From Reticulitermes speratus (Eukaryota > Arthropoda > Insecta > Blattodea > Rhinotermitidae), in NCBI GenBank assembly GCA_021186555.1, contig JAJKFL010000013.1:39371144-39435143 (forward strand): a stretch of 64,000 nucleotides of DNA, given 5' to 3'. The notes beneath the pieces were generated by a model. That model made no database searches. It was not told where the DNA came from and was given only the letters and a program-made list of their open reading frames with translations. A program made the translations under genes and the position numbers. This document shows, piece by piece, positions 1 to 10,423 of the stretch (its first letter is position 1; each line of letters begins with the position of its first letter).

Positions 1-199
1 TTTATTCCTTTTTTGCTTTAAGGCCCCCTACCAATTTACATTTCTTCCTAATTTGCGCCCTCTCATTTTCTGTGTAACGCCCAGTGGCTGGTTTATTTGC
101 ATATATTTGTATTTTTTTATGAGAATATTTTTATTTACGCCCACTTTTTCAGGAACGCAACTAGGAAGTAAAACAAGAGCTGGGTGCACTGTGTTTTGG

Positions 200-351
200 G
201 GTGTAACACCGTGCATACTGGTAAAACTTTACCACTGTTTTGGAGGAATATGCTGCCTCTGTGTTTTCTGTAAGAGCGATATTCTTTTACTTTGAAGGTG
301 TGGTTCTCCAAAACATTGGGAAATTTCTACCAGACTGCACGGTGTTACAGC
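200..351. repeat. Imperfect inverted repeat (foldback-like)
   Basis: Two arms of about 45 bp (about 200-244 and 307-351) are reverse complements with a few mismatches; each carries TGTAACACCGTGCA or its complement and ends inward at a TTTTGGA/TCCAAAA motif. The spacer is about 62 bp. This resembles a small MITE or foldback element, but I see no clear target duplication. The rest of 1-470 is AT-rich and shows nothing else. Confidence 0.55.
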
Positions 352-474
352 CCAGACGACAGTATTTTTCATAGATATCACTGTGAAAACATAAAATCTA
401 ATATTTTACTCAAATTATAGAATAAATAACAATTTGTGACACATACGCCTGCATGAGGACTTAGGGATCTAGGC

Positions 475-692
475 GCAGATGGGAGGATAACATTAACATT
501 CATCTTAAAGAAGTGGGATGGGGGACATGAACTGGATTGATCTGGTCAGGATAGGGAGAGGTGGCGGGCTCTTGTGAATGCAGTAATGAACCTTTGGCTT
601 CCATAAAATACGAAGAATTTCTTGATTATATGAGGACGTGTTAGCTTCCAAGGAAAGACTCTGCTCTAAGGAGTTGGTTAGTTAGTTAGGCC
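475..692 (+). mobile_element. 3'-end fragment of LINE family 2, (TTAG)n tail
   Basis: The plus strand reads like the terminal coding part of an RTE-like LINE (a frame with WIDLVRIG) with stops, followed by GACTCTGCTC and a GTTAGTTAGTTAG tail. The same end sequence, mostly on the other strand, recurs near 8.94, 13.0, 21.7, 29.7, 34.97 and 54.5 kb. It is 5'-truncated, as usual for LINE copies, and cannot code. Confidence 0.6.
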
Positions 693-782
693 TACTTGAG
701 GTCATAATATTAAAAATTAATCTTACGTGGTTCAGCGCGGCCGGGATAGCTGTCAGTGTAGCTACTACCTTACGGTACGGAG

Positions 783-1828
783 ACCGCGGAACCTGGATTA
801 CATGCCAGGCAAATACAGACCGTGGAACCTGGATTACATGCCAGGCAAATACAGACCGTGGAACCTGGATTACATGCCAGGCAAATACAGACCGTGGAAC
901 CTGGATTACATGCCAGGCAAATACAGACCGTGGAACCTGGATTACATGCCAGGCAAATACAGACCGTGGAACCTGGATTATATGCCAGGCAAATACAGAC
1001 CGTGGAACCTGGATTACATGCCAGGCAAATACAGACCGTGGAACCTGGATTACTTGCCAGGCAAATACAGACCGTGGAACCTGGATTACATGCCAGGCAA
1101 ATACAGACCGTGGAACCTGGATTACATGCCAGGCAAATACAGACCGTGGAACCTGGATTACATGCCAGGCAAATACAGACCGTGGAACCTGGATTACATG
1201 CCAGGCAAATACAGACCGTGGAACCTGGATTACTTGCCAGGCAAATACAGACCGTGGAACCTGGATTACATGCCACGCAAATACAGACCGTGGAACCTGG
1301 ATTACATGCCACGCAAATACAGACCGTGGAACCTGGTTTACATGCCAGGCAAATACAGACCGTGGAACCTGGATTACATGCCAGGCAAATACAGACCGTG
1401 GAACCTGGATTACATGCCAGGCAAATACAGACCGTGGAACCTGGATTACTTGCCAGGCAAATACAGACCGTGGAACCTGGATTACATGCCAGGCAAATAC
1501 AGACCGTGGAACCTGGATTACATGCCAGGCAAATACAGACCGTGGAACTTGGATTACATGCCAGGCAAATACAGACCGTGGAACCTGGATTACATGCCAG
1601 GCAAATACAGACCGTGGAACCTGGATTACATGCCAGACAAATACAGACCGTGGAACCTGGATTACATGCCAGGCAAATACAGACCGTGGAACCTGGATTA
1701 CATGTCAGGCAAATACAGACCGTAGAACCTGGATTACATGCCAGGCAAATACAGACCGTGGAACCTGGATTACATGCCAGGCAAATACAGACCGTGGAAC
1801 CTGGATTACATGCCAGGCAAATACAGAC
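783..1828. repeat. 36-bp minisatellite, about 29 copies
   Basis: Head-to-tail unit of 36 bp that includes CCGTGGAACCTGGATTACAT. Copies are nearly identical; variants include TACTTG for TACATG, CCACGC for CCAGGC, and one TAG change near 1723. Because the period is a multiple of three, long open frames appear on both strands (12-residue repeats such as YRPWNLDYMPGK). Having several frames open on both strands argues these are by-products of the period, not genes. Confidence 0.95.
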
Positions 1829-2127
1829 ATTTCTTCTTCTCCAGAGTGTCCACACAAATTCTGGGGCCTACGCAAACTTTTATCCAGTGGGTATGGGTGT
1901 CTCATTCTTTAGGGGTAAAGTGGCCGGGTCGTGCAGGCGATCACTCAGTTCCGCCTAGTGCCGAGGTCGAACACGTGGAGTTATTCTTTCGCTCCCGCAC
2001 ACGTCTTCATGTTACGGTGCGTTATTAAGCCCAGGACAAATTTGCCTTATTACTGTCTTAGCATTGGGCGCAGCATTCAAGTTGTGTTACTGTAGGACCG
2101 TGTTAATGAACAGGGTAAGGAAACACT
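1829..2127. other. Unannotated spacer
   Basis: Single-copy-looking sequence between the 36-bp array and a SINE. I see no gene, RNA or repeat I can support. Confidence 0.5.
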
Positions 2128-2135
2128 TTTTTTCA

Positions 2136-2384
2136 ATGGCTCGACAGCCCCTTGGGGGCCTAGGCCTCCTCATTGTTCGAAGCTGCACGATCACACACTT
2201 TTTTAGACACACCACACTCAGTATGACTCCTCTGGACGAGTGACCAGCCCGTCGCAGAGACCTCTACCTGACAACACACAACACTCACAAGAGACAGACA
2301 TCCATGCCCTCGGCGGGATTCGAACTCACAATCCCAGTAAGCGAGCGGCCGCAGACCGCAGACCGAACGGCCACTGGGATTGGC
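2136..2384 (-). mobile_element. tRNA-derived SINE, family P2 (Leu/Ser-like head)
   Basis: Read on the minus strand, a tRNA-like head (GGCCGTTCGGTCTGCGGTC region) is followed by a B box in which one base is changed (GATTGTGAGTTCGAATCC), then a body with GATGTCTGTCTCTTGTGAG and a 3' end GGGCTGTCGAGCC plus A-rich tail. The A-box motif GGCCGNNCGGTCTAAGGCG of better copies resembles tRNA-Leu/Ser. Other copies lie at 8.66, 25.41, 25.81, 33.39 and 58.29 kb. A 147-codon open frame across it is incidental. Confidence 0.8.
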
Positions 2385-2385
2385 A

Positions 2386-3620
2386 AGGAAACATTAACTG
2401 CTCAAAAACGTTCTATGTTTTAAAAGACGGCGAATTTCTTGACCAGCTAGGTAACTATCAGCTGCTCAAGAATGAATATTTCATGCTAGTAATTAGCCTA
2501 CTTAACAGGAAGTTTGGACTAGCCGCCAGTCTAAACTTACAGCAGTCCTTCATCAGGACAACGGTGCTGATACGAAGGGCTCTTATCCATGGATTTGCCT
2601 TAGATCAGTCCGGTCCGCAGGCTTCTGTGGGCAAGCGAATTGTACCTATGGGGCCCGTAATTTGGGTAGACTGTACTCAGTAGAACATAAAATGCTTTGC
2701 TGTTCTGATTGTTTTAAACTTTATTTCCGTTATTGCCAGGAAAATTTTAGCTTTTGTAACAGATTTTTGCATTGCCTTAATAATGGTAATTAGAAGTTTA
2801 CGTGTGTTTCTGATTTGTAAATATTCAAACATTAAATGTTACCCAGAGTTTTCCTTGAGGGGTCAGTGAGTTAAGGTGATTTTTGGGAGAGTGTTAGGAA
2901 AAATAATATTTCGTAATGGATCCATGTTACCAGAAACGCTGAGGAACCCTGCGTTACGCAGCTTAGGCCTGTTTTGAAATTTTTTACATTATTATTTTAA
3001 CAAGAAACCTCAAATCAGTGGCGTAGGTAGATTTATTTCGGGGTGGGTTATGCGGTTGCGCTGGGTTAGTGGGTCGGAAATTTGCTAAAGGAACCGGCCG
3101 TTTTTCAAGCTAAAATCTAATTGATTATTAGGTGGAATTTTCTAAAAAATTGTGAGCTGGAAACTTTTGATATTATTTATATTTTCAAAATGTATTTTTT
3201 AAATATACACGATAGAAAATATACGAGTAGGGTGAAACTTCTGTGGTGTGATAATTGAGCTTCTCTGATGTGCTGATGAAGATACAGGTCATTAGCGATG
3301 TCACGCCGTGTTGACTGGTGGATAGTTACCCGCTTTCTGGAGGGACGTGATGCCTACGAAACGTCGGTAACTTGTATCAATCGACCTAGCGTGACATTCC
3401 AGTAGACATTAATTATTAAATTCCGGCCTGCTCACTCATTTTTATTTAGTTTGCTTTTATGTTTGTTGAGTATATGTCGTTTATTACGTATGTCTCCACA
3501 AGTTTGTATTTTTTCCAAACTCTTTTTTCTGAGACAGTTCAGCCTATTTTGAGAGTCACGTTCGAGGTGAATACAGAAGCGCCTGTGGGTGTTCACGTGA
3601 TATGCCCGTTTTTATCGGAG
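2386..3620. other. AT-rich spacer, no gene
   Basis: No supported gene. Around 3340-3400 a stretch with CGAAACGTCGGTAA resembles the 3' half of the hammerhead-like units at 12.5 and 20.4 kb, but no convincing CUGANGA with a stem II lies at the right distance. Confidence 0.4.
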
Positions 3621-3840
3621 TGTATCTAAAATTTAAATTGATTGACTAATCGTAGAAGAAATCCCCCGGCCATGTAAAATTTTCTGAAAACATGTTGACC
3701 AGTTTTCTGTTTCTTACGTGCGGAAAGACAGACACACAGACACGCATACATATAGACAGACAGACGTGGCGAAGGTAGTAGGCTGTCAACTGCAAAATTT
3801 TGTTGCAAAGGTGCCAAAAGTTTATCAACTGTCCGTCTGT
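3620..3840 (+). repeat. Possible fragment of dispersed family U2
   Basis: Contains CATGTAAAATTTTCTGAAAA followed by TGCGGAAAGACAGACACACAGAC, an order also seen in the U2 copies near 37.4, 52.8 and 62.3 kb (a flexible-looking AT block, then tracts of GGACGGACGGACA). Similarity is weak and by eye only. Confidence 0.3.
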
Positions 3841-4420
3841 GTTTGCATTCTGCTCACAGACCCTAGGCTGTTTTATTTAAAATAGCATCCAAAACTACAG
3901 AAACATGTAGGGAAAAGAGATTACTGTAATCTGGGATGTGACACCCTGCAATCCATAAACAGCTTCCTACAAAATACATCTATACCAAAGCACACGGCGT
4001 CACTGTCCAGAAAGCAGTAATCGTTCAATAAAGAAATTGTTTGCTAAGTTCACAGGCTCTCTGAAGAGCTTCTGTTCCGTTTGTAGTTAGTTGTGCTTGC
4101 ACCCAAGTGTACGTTGTTCCCCCCCGACATGTGGGCCGATAGCACAAGGAAATGTTGCGTCTTGTTTTATAAAAGATGCAGCATTGCGCTTCCGTGAGTC
4201 TTTTGATAGCGGGTCACCTGCTTGCGGACCGCGGGTCGTGACGCTGGTTTACCATCGAGCCACCAGGACTAATGGGTCCGGTGTGCGAACGGCCAACAGA
4301 AATGCAACACATTCACTCTGTCCTTCTCTTTTTTGTTACTTCCTTTCCATACTCTTCCCTTTCTTTCTTTCTTTCATGCTTTCTTTCTTTTATCTTTCTC
4401 TTAAATCTTGATATAGACTT
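3841..4420. other. Unannotated spacer with CTTT-rich tract
   Basis: No supported gene. A pyrimidine-rich CTTT-type tract at about 4315-4405 precedes the SINE at 4.42 kb. Confidence 0.4.
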
Positions 4421-4708
4421 TTTATGGGCCGGGATAGGGTAGTCGGTATAACAACTGTCTACGGACTGGACGGCCCGGAGATCGAATCCCGGTGGGGGTG
4501 AGATTTTCCGCTCCCGTCCGTACCGACTCTGGGGTCCACTCAGCCTCCCATACGATGGGTACCGGGTCTCTTTCCCGGGGGGTAAAGCAGCCGGGGCTTG
4601 GCGTTGACCCACCACCCTCCATTTAGCGCCGAAGTTAAAGAAAGAGTAGAGCTATACCTCTACTGCCCTTCTGGGCCTTCATGGCCTGTTATGGGGTGAA
4701 ATGTATCT
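4421..4708 (+). mobile_element. tRNA-derived SINE, family P5
   Basis: Head with A-box-like GGGTAGTCGGTATAAC and B-box-like GATCGAATCCCGG, then a conserved body (CCGTCCGTACCGACTCTGGG, CCCGGGGGGTAAAGCAGCCGG) and an end GAGCTATACCTCTACTGCCC. The same order occurs at 27.80, 53.13 and 60.2 kb, and a reversed 3' piece at 32.38 kb. No protein is encoded. Confidence 0.8.
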
Positions 4709-4814
4709 TTACCTTCATAGGTTTTCTTTGATTACTTTTATTTCCTCTTTATTTTAAACTTTTTTCTTTTGTTTCTTGTTTGTTTATATTTTGTTCTCTC
4801 TATATATTTCGTTT

Positions 4815-5085
4815 GCGTTATTTAACGACGCTTTAGGTACCGGAGACATATGAAACTTCGAATGACAGGGTTAATGGTGAATGAAGCATGAGAAATGGTT
4901 TGAAGAGAATCAATCAGGACGTAATCGTGGATATATTTGGGAATTTCCTGGGGTTAACTGAATAAAACCACGAGTAACCACAATCAGGATAGTCTGTGTT
5001 CAAACCCAGATCCAAAACGGGTACCTTCGCCGTACAAGTCCAGAGAGTTACCGCTGCACCAATCTGCTCGGTCCGATTGCCTTAT
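4815..5085 (-). mobile_element. Degenerate SINE, family P4
   Basis: Minus-oriented copy: the complement of TTATTTAACGACGCT at 4818-4832 is the family's AGCGTCGTTAAATAA end, and the complement of TTCAAACCCAGATCC near 5000 is a B-box-like segment. The same end motif occurs at 35.05 kb, with related tails near 13.56 and 62.66 kb. Confidence 0.5.
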
Positions 5086-5282
5086 AGGCTTGTTCTTCAG
5101 CAACACAAAGGTTTAGCTCATTTCTTTCAGACTGCATAACGTTTAGTGTAAGGCGCACTTAGATGTAAAAACAAACTTCTATGTCATTGTCAGCCATGAT
5201 GCTGTGGAGAAATCCGTACTGTTATTGTATTGACAGTAAATTAATAAGTACATTTAAACCACCAAAATACAACACAGACACT

Positions 5283-5350
5283 ACACACACAAGCTTATTC
5301 CCAAGTACAACCAATTGTGAACTTAGTTGGAAATAAACTTGTGTGTGTAA
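5283..5350. repeat. Short hairpin beside the 38-bp array
   Basis: Imperfect inverted repeat of about 30 bp: ACACACAAGCTTATTCCCAA on the left and GGAAATAAACTTGTGTGTGT on the right. It lies just upstream of the 38-bp array and may be part of the same repeat-rich element. Confidence 0.5.
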
Positions 5351-5373
5351 GAGAATTGCACGGAAAATGTGTA

Positions 5374-5859
5374 CAATATTAAGTACACACACTACAATTT
5401 TAAATGTGTACAATATTAACTACACACACTACAATTTTAAAATTTGTACAATATTAACTACACACACTACAATTTTAAAATGTGTACAATATTAACTACA
5501 CACACTACAATTTTAAAATGTATACAATATTAACTACACACACTACAATTTTAAAATGTGTACAATATTAACTACACACACTACAATTTTAAAATGTGTA
5601 CAATATTAACTGCACACACTACAATTTTAAAATGTGTACAATGTTAACTACACACACTACAATTTTAAAATGTGTACAATATTAACTACACACACTACAA
5701 TTTAAAAATGTGTACAATATTAACTACACACACTACAATTTTAAAATATGTACAATATTAACTACACACACTGCAATTTTAAAATGTGTACAATATTAAC
5801 TACACACACTACAATTTTAAAATGTGTACAGTATTAACTACACACACTACAATTTTAAA
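5374..5859. repeat. 38-bp minisatellite, about 13 copies
   Basis: Unit of about 38 bp containing GTGTACAATATTAACTACAC and ACACTACAATTTTAAAAT. Copies differ by single bases. It is AT-rich and followed directly by a hairpin element at 5884-6010. Confidence 0.93.
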
Positions 5860-5883
5860 TGATTCACAACCATGCATTGAACA

Positions 5884-6010
5884 GTTAGATATTGTGACTA
5901 AAATCGACAAATGCACACAAGTTTATGAAAATATATTTTATAATTATTTTATATATAATATATTTTCATAAGCTAGTGTGCGTTTGTTGGTTTTAGTCAC
6001 TATATCTAAC
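5884..6010. mobile_element. Hairpin MITE-like element
   Basis: Left arm 5884-5940 and right arm 5956-6010 are reverse complements with few mismatches: GTTAGATATTGTGACTAAAA at the left matches the complement of TTTTAGTCACTATATCTAAC at the right. The loop is only about 15 bp of A/T. It adjoins the 38-bp array, so array and hairpin may share a history. No coding capacity. Confidence 0.7.
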
Positions 6011-6401
6011 GCACACTACAGTTTGTCCGACGTGTTGCATTGCTTCATGTCATCAAACGATCATTTTTCTATTTACATTAGACACTAAAACTTACCGTTG
6101 CGATATGAAGGACTGAAACCTTGGCTTCTACTGATATATTGTCGTGACGTGTAAATATTAAATTATGAAAATATAAATGTTAGGAATAAGCTGTAGTAAA
6201 GTACAATATTGTAACGGATATATAAGAGATATAAACAAAATTCCTTGGCTTAAGTTCTTATAGGATCTATAGAAGTACTCAATGTAACAAATAAGCCCCT
6301 TCATATGTAATTCTTTAATATAAATATTTTATTTTTTTTATTTTCAGTACATGTAAGAAAACATATTCAAGATTCAAGATTTAAAGAGCCAAATAGGGAA
6401 T
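6011..6401. other. AT-rich spacer
   Basis: No gene or repeat that I can support. Confidence 0.4.
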
Positions 6402-6412
6402 GCGCTTAACGT

Positions 6413-6816
6413 ATATAATAATCATTGCTCAACAGCCCTATATGGGCCCGGGCCTCCTCTTGCCTCCTCTTTTCGAGGTTACTAAGTCGTGCGCATTCGT
6501 GGCAGTTGGTGACTGGTCAACTGGCCGCGCTACTATTCTATCGATCCTGATGTGCCCGCCAGAGCCATCTGGCAGGCAGTCAGGAGACTTGGGTGAGAAA
6601 TGGAGGCAATTTGGCTTACGCAACATTTTTATTCTTGCCCGTAAGGTTCTTTTACATGCCGTAAATCTACGACATGGGACCGACGGCTTTACTTCCCCTC
6701 CGAAGGAAGTGGTGCTCCGGATTTTTATCACCCTTAAAAATCCATCGACCTCGGTCAGGATCGAACCCGCGAACCTTGGGTCCAGTGGCGAGCACGCTAA
6801 CCACTAGTCCACCGAG
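6413..6816 (-). mobile_element. tRNA-derived SINE, family P1, with 11-bp TSD
   Basis: Minus-oriented full-length copy. The head is at the right end (complement of GGTTCGCGGGTTCGATCCTG and CTCGGTGGACTAGTGGTTAG) and the 3' end at the left (complement of GGGCTGTTGAGC plus ATTAT tail). A perfect 11-bp direct repeat GCGCTTAACGT flanks it at 6402-6412 and 6817-6827, which defines the insertion. Open frames of 97 and 135 codons inside are incidental. Confidence 0.9.
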
Positions 6817-6827
6817 GCGCTTAACGT

Positions 6828-7829
6828 TTAGTAAACTGGTAATCCGAAAAGGAATACTTAATTATGGAAATAATGGAAGAACCAAACATTTATTTTAATA
6901 GTCCTAACTGTAGCTTATTGGTAGAGTAATCATGTTCGCCTAACTGTTACTGTATTATTCACTATCAACGAAAATAATAGAAAGTGTTACATCAAAATGA
7001 CATGTACATAAAATTGAACAAAATGAACAGGTAATTGGTTTGTCCTTGTTTCATATCTTTAGTGCACGACTGTACCTACTTGGGTCATGATCATTGATGT
7101 GCTATTTTTTGAATACCCTCTTCACGTCTTGATTCATTTCCAGTACGGTTTTGCAACAGGGAATTAGTACTTGTTCAGTAAGTTCTTTCATCATGCCCAC
7201 GACCCTTGAGGGGGGGGGGGAGGTGTTTGGTTCACGAAAGTGCAACAACAGAACGTTGCGAAGACGTGCGCTGTGCGTCAGTCAACTGTTCCTCCACACA
7301 ATGGCTCGCTGTTGTTCATTCTTAACAGAGAAATTCTGAATCTTCTTACAATCCGCTTGACAACAAGCCTGCTACTTGTATTCATAACACCGTAAACATT
7401 CCTTTCATGTTATTTCTTCAAGCGATATTCACGCAGTTTCTGTGGCTACGACTTATGTTATAGTCCGCTCCTACATGATATGCATCTTAGCAAAACAGCA
7501 TTTGGATGTTGTGATTGTTTTGAGTTACAGTCGTTCTTTCCTCTATGGACCTTACGCAGTTCTCTGTTTCTCTGCAGGAAAGTAACCCTTTAACACTTCG
7601 CGGTTTAAATTATTCTTACGTTGGTAGTGTTTTTATGGGGGGCTACGACCTAATTTTCACTACGGGTAAATTTCCAAGGTGCATTATCCAAAATAAGACT
7701 GAGTGCTTCGTGTTACGTTTGAGGAAAAATTGGTGAACGGGACAATTTGTAATTGTAGGATGTGTTTTGATGTATCCAACTAAGCCAGAAAATAAAGCTT
7801 TCAAATTTAAAAAAAAAAATTATCCTTGT
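6828..7829. other. Unannotated spacer
   Basis: No gene I can support. It contains a G10 run at about 7212-7221 and an A run at about 7809-7819. Confidence 0.4.
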
Positions 7830-8060
7830 GGATTCTAACAGTCTGGTCCAAATTAATCTGACAGAAAATCTCTGTTCTTCAGAGTTTAAAATCGGCCATT
7901 AGATAACAGTAGCTTAGTGAAAACGAACATAAATTCCTGTAAAATAACCCGTCGATTTGAGCTCGACGTTGGATCTGGCACAGCGGAAAGCACTGTCGAG
8001 ACTGACTCGATATTGGACCGGTAAGTGTTACAGCATCATGTTTGCTAAGCTACCTGTCTA
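7830..8060 (+). repeat. Dispersed unnamed repeat U1
   Basis: Starts CAGTCTGGTCCAAATTAATC and ends with GTCGATTTGAGCTCGACGTTGGATCTGG...GCACTGTCGAG. The same order occurs at 28,920-29,125 (+) and reversed at 35,305-35,515. Three diverged copies, about 200-230 bp, no tRNA-like head seen. The repeated GAGCTCGAC/GTCGAG motifs could form a hairpin. Confidence 0.65.
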
Positions 8061-8660
8061 ATGGACATCGTAGGTCCAGTGTCGCTGTTAAGAATGGTAG
8101 TGCGTGGGATCTACTCCTCACTCTTCATTCATGGCGGTTAAATAAACAAAACAATTATATATTTTACTAACATGCCAGATCTCTTGTAACGTCTATGATT
8201 AAAGCAGCGTCATCAAAAAACGAAGAGATATCGACAAATGCTGTCTGCTTATTGTTACTTGCGCCGTTAAGAACAGGATTACACTACGCTCTACCCGATC
8301 TACTTTGCCACACACCGCCAAAACGTTTTCGAGGCTTCCCTTCCAATACACACCAAGTAAACAAGGGTTGGTGTTTAGACTGTTTTCTTCTTCCCCCCTT
8401 CTATATGATGTTCATGTCAGAACTGATGTTTCGGTGTAAGAATTGCTGGAGGCAACCTCCTTCCCCCGACCATCATCTCCACGTCAAGCCCTATTGAAAT
8501 GTTCTGTGCTGTTATTTCAGTCAAATGTCTGCTACACGCTGCAGTATATCTGATTCGTCTTAATTTGCAGTCTCTGTCACAGTGTCATTGTCACACGAAA
8601 GAAACTAAGATGCTCGGCACTTTTCTCGGTAATCAATCGGCTGGGCGATGGATTGCCTAA
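8061..8660. other. Unannotated spacer
   Basis: Contains a 100-codon open frame at 8195-8497 without recognisable domain or composition bias. I do not support it as a gene. Confidence 0.4.
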
Positions 8661-8928
8661 CTTTTTTTTTTTCCTATGGCTCGACAGCCCTATATGGGCC
8701 TGGGCCTCCTCGTTTCGTCGAGGCTTCACGATCACACTTTTTAGACACACCACACTCGGTAGGACTCCTCTGGACGAGTGATCAGCCCGTCGCAGAGACC
8801 TCTACCTGACAACACATAACACTCACAAGAGACAGACATCCATGCCCCCGGTGGGATTCGAACCCACGATCCTAGTAACCGAGCGGCCGAAGACCCACGC
8901 CTTAGACCGCACGGCCACTGGGATCGGC
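8661..8928 (-). mobile_element. tRNA-derived SINE, family P2
   Basis: Minus-oriented full copy: T-rich run and GGCTCGACAGCCC at the left (the 3' end), B box complement GGATTCGAACCCACGATCC near 8850-8873, and A-box complement CGCCTTAGACCGCACGGCC near the right end. It gives a clear tRNA-Leu/Ser-like head. Confidence 0.85.
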
Positions 8929-8935
8929 GTAGTGC

Positions 8936-9215
8936 TTAACTAACTAGCCAATAAACCAATCAGTCACCAAACTAACTCCGTGGAGCAGAAGTACTCTTGA
9001 GAAGCTGATATTTTCTCAGCTAGTCAAGAAATTCCATACAGTTTGTGGAACCAGAAGGTCTATTACGTTAACACAAGAGCCCAACTATAACCTGAGCCAG
9101 ATGAATCCAATTCATAATTTCCTCTACAGTTACTTTAATCTCAATTTGAAATTAACCTGGAACCTACGTCTGTGTCTTCCACGGGTTTTCCTACGGTTAG
9201 GTGTTCGTAACAAAA
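8936..9215 (-). mobile_element. 3'-end fragment of LINE family 2
   Basis: Begins with AACTAACTAGCC-type repeats, then CTCCGTGGAGCAGAAGTACT, GAGAAGCTGATATTTTCTCA and CAAGAAATTCC, the antisense 3' end of the same LINE seen at 13.0, 21.7 and 29.7 kb. Degenerate, non-coding. Confidence 0.6.
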
Positions 9216-9938
9216 TTTTTTGGGCATTTATTTTTACTTCTATAAATGTTACATACGTCGCCTAAGTCATCGTTCTTGATTACACCACCAATATCTGGCA
9301 AGTGAAAATTATGAAGCAATCTGATTATACAGTCCTGTCATTTCCTTTCTCTTAGGTCCATACATTTTTAGCACCTTCTTCTCAAACACCGGTATTTGGT
9401 GAAGTGATGAGCTGCGTACCTGGCTGAATGTTGTGAGGAAGGTCTGATTTGCTGACTGAATTTCTAACTTACTAAACATTAATTGTTTTACTGGATAACT
9501 CATTGGCTATCATGTTTGTGGACCGGCCTGCCAAGTGCCTAGCTGAGTGATTCGTACGGCAAGCAGTGCGAATGGCTGAATCCTTCATTACTCCATAAGT
9601 AGGCGTTTGACTTGCGGAGTGACTGATTGATTTTGTGACTATCTGCTTCGACTGTCTAGGTAGTCGACCAATAATAAGGGGAAACAGCTTTTCCCTAAAA
9701 GACAATTGTGTGTTTTATTTACCAACAACCTTATACTTATGCGTATCATATTTATTGACATACAACTTGAATTAGCTGTAGGAAAATGTCATCATTTAAC
9801 GTATGTCTTATTTACTACTAGCACCAAGTGGGAGAAAAAACAACGTAAAAAATTATATTGTGAAAAATCTGAAACACCGGGGAGACACAAAATTAGACGG
9901 AGGGCACTTTAGTGTTGAGAAGACTGAATATGAGTTTG
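9216..9938. other. Unannotated spacer
   Basis: No supported gene; several short frames on both strands without recognisable features. Confidence 0.4.
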
Positions 9939-9939
9939 T

Positions 9940-10419
9940 GGACTGAGTCCAACTGGTTTAGGACAGCGCCCAGTGGTTGGCTGTTGTGGACTGAGTCCAA
10001 CTGGTTTAGGACAGCGCCCAGTGGTTGACTGTTGTGGACTGAGTCCAACTGGTTTAGGACAGTGCCCAGTGGTTGGCTGTTGTGGACTGTGTCCTTATGG
10101 TTTAGGACAGCGCCCAATGGTTGGCTGTTGTGGACTGAGTCCAACTGGTTTAGGACAGTGCCCAGTGGTTGGCTGTTGTGGACTGAGTCCAACTGGTTTA
10201 GGACAGTGCCCAGTGGTTGGCTGTTGTGGACTGTGTCCTTATGGTTTAGGACAGCGCCCAATGGTTGGCTGTTGTGGACTGAGTCCAACTGGTTTAGGAC
10301 AGTGCCCAGTGGTTGGCTGTTGTGGACTAAGTCCAACTGGTTTAGGACAGCGCCCAGTGGTTGGCTGTTGTGGACTGAGTCCAACTGGTTTAGGACAGCG
10401 CCCAATGGTAGGCTGTTGT
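9940..10419. repeat. 48-bp minisatellite, 10 copies
   Basis: Ten units of 48 bp containing GACTGAGTCCAACTGGTTTA and CAGTGGTTGGCTGTTG. Units 4 and 7 share a variant (GACTGTGTCCTTATGG), and units 3-5 repeat as units 6-8, a 144-bp higher-order duplication. The period divisible by three leaves frames open on both strands (161 and 209 codons); I do not treat these as genes. Confidence 0.95.
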
Positions 10420-10423
10420 AAGC

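Noticed and set aside
783..1828. CRISPR array
   Set aside because: Units are directly adjacent with no unique spacers; eukaryotic-type minisatellite.
2240..2683. 147-codon frame starting in a SINE
   Set aside because: Begins inside a reversed P2 SINE and continues into unremarkable sequence; no domain.
3260..3400. Hammerhead core with CTGATGA near 3,271 and GAAACGTC near 3,359
   Set aside because: The two blocks are about 80 nt apart with no convincing stem II between them.
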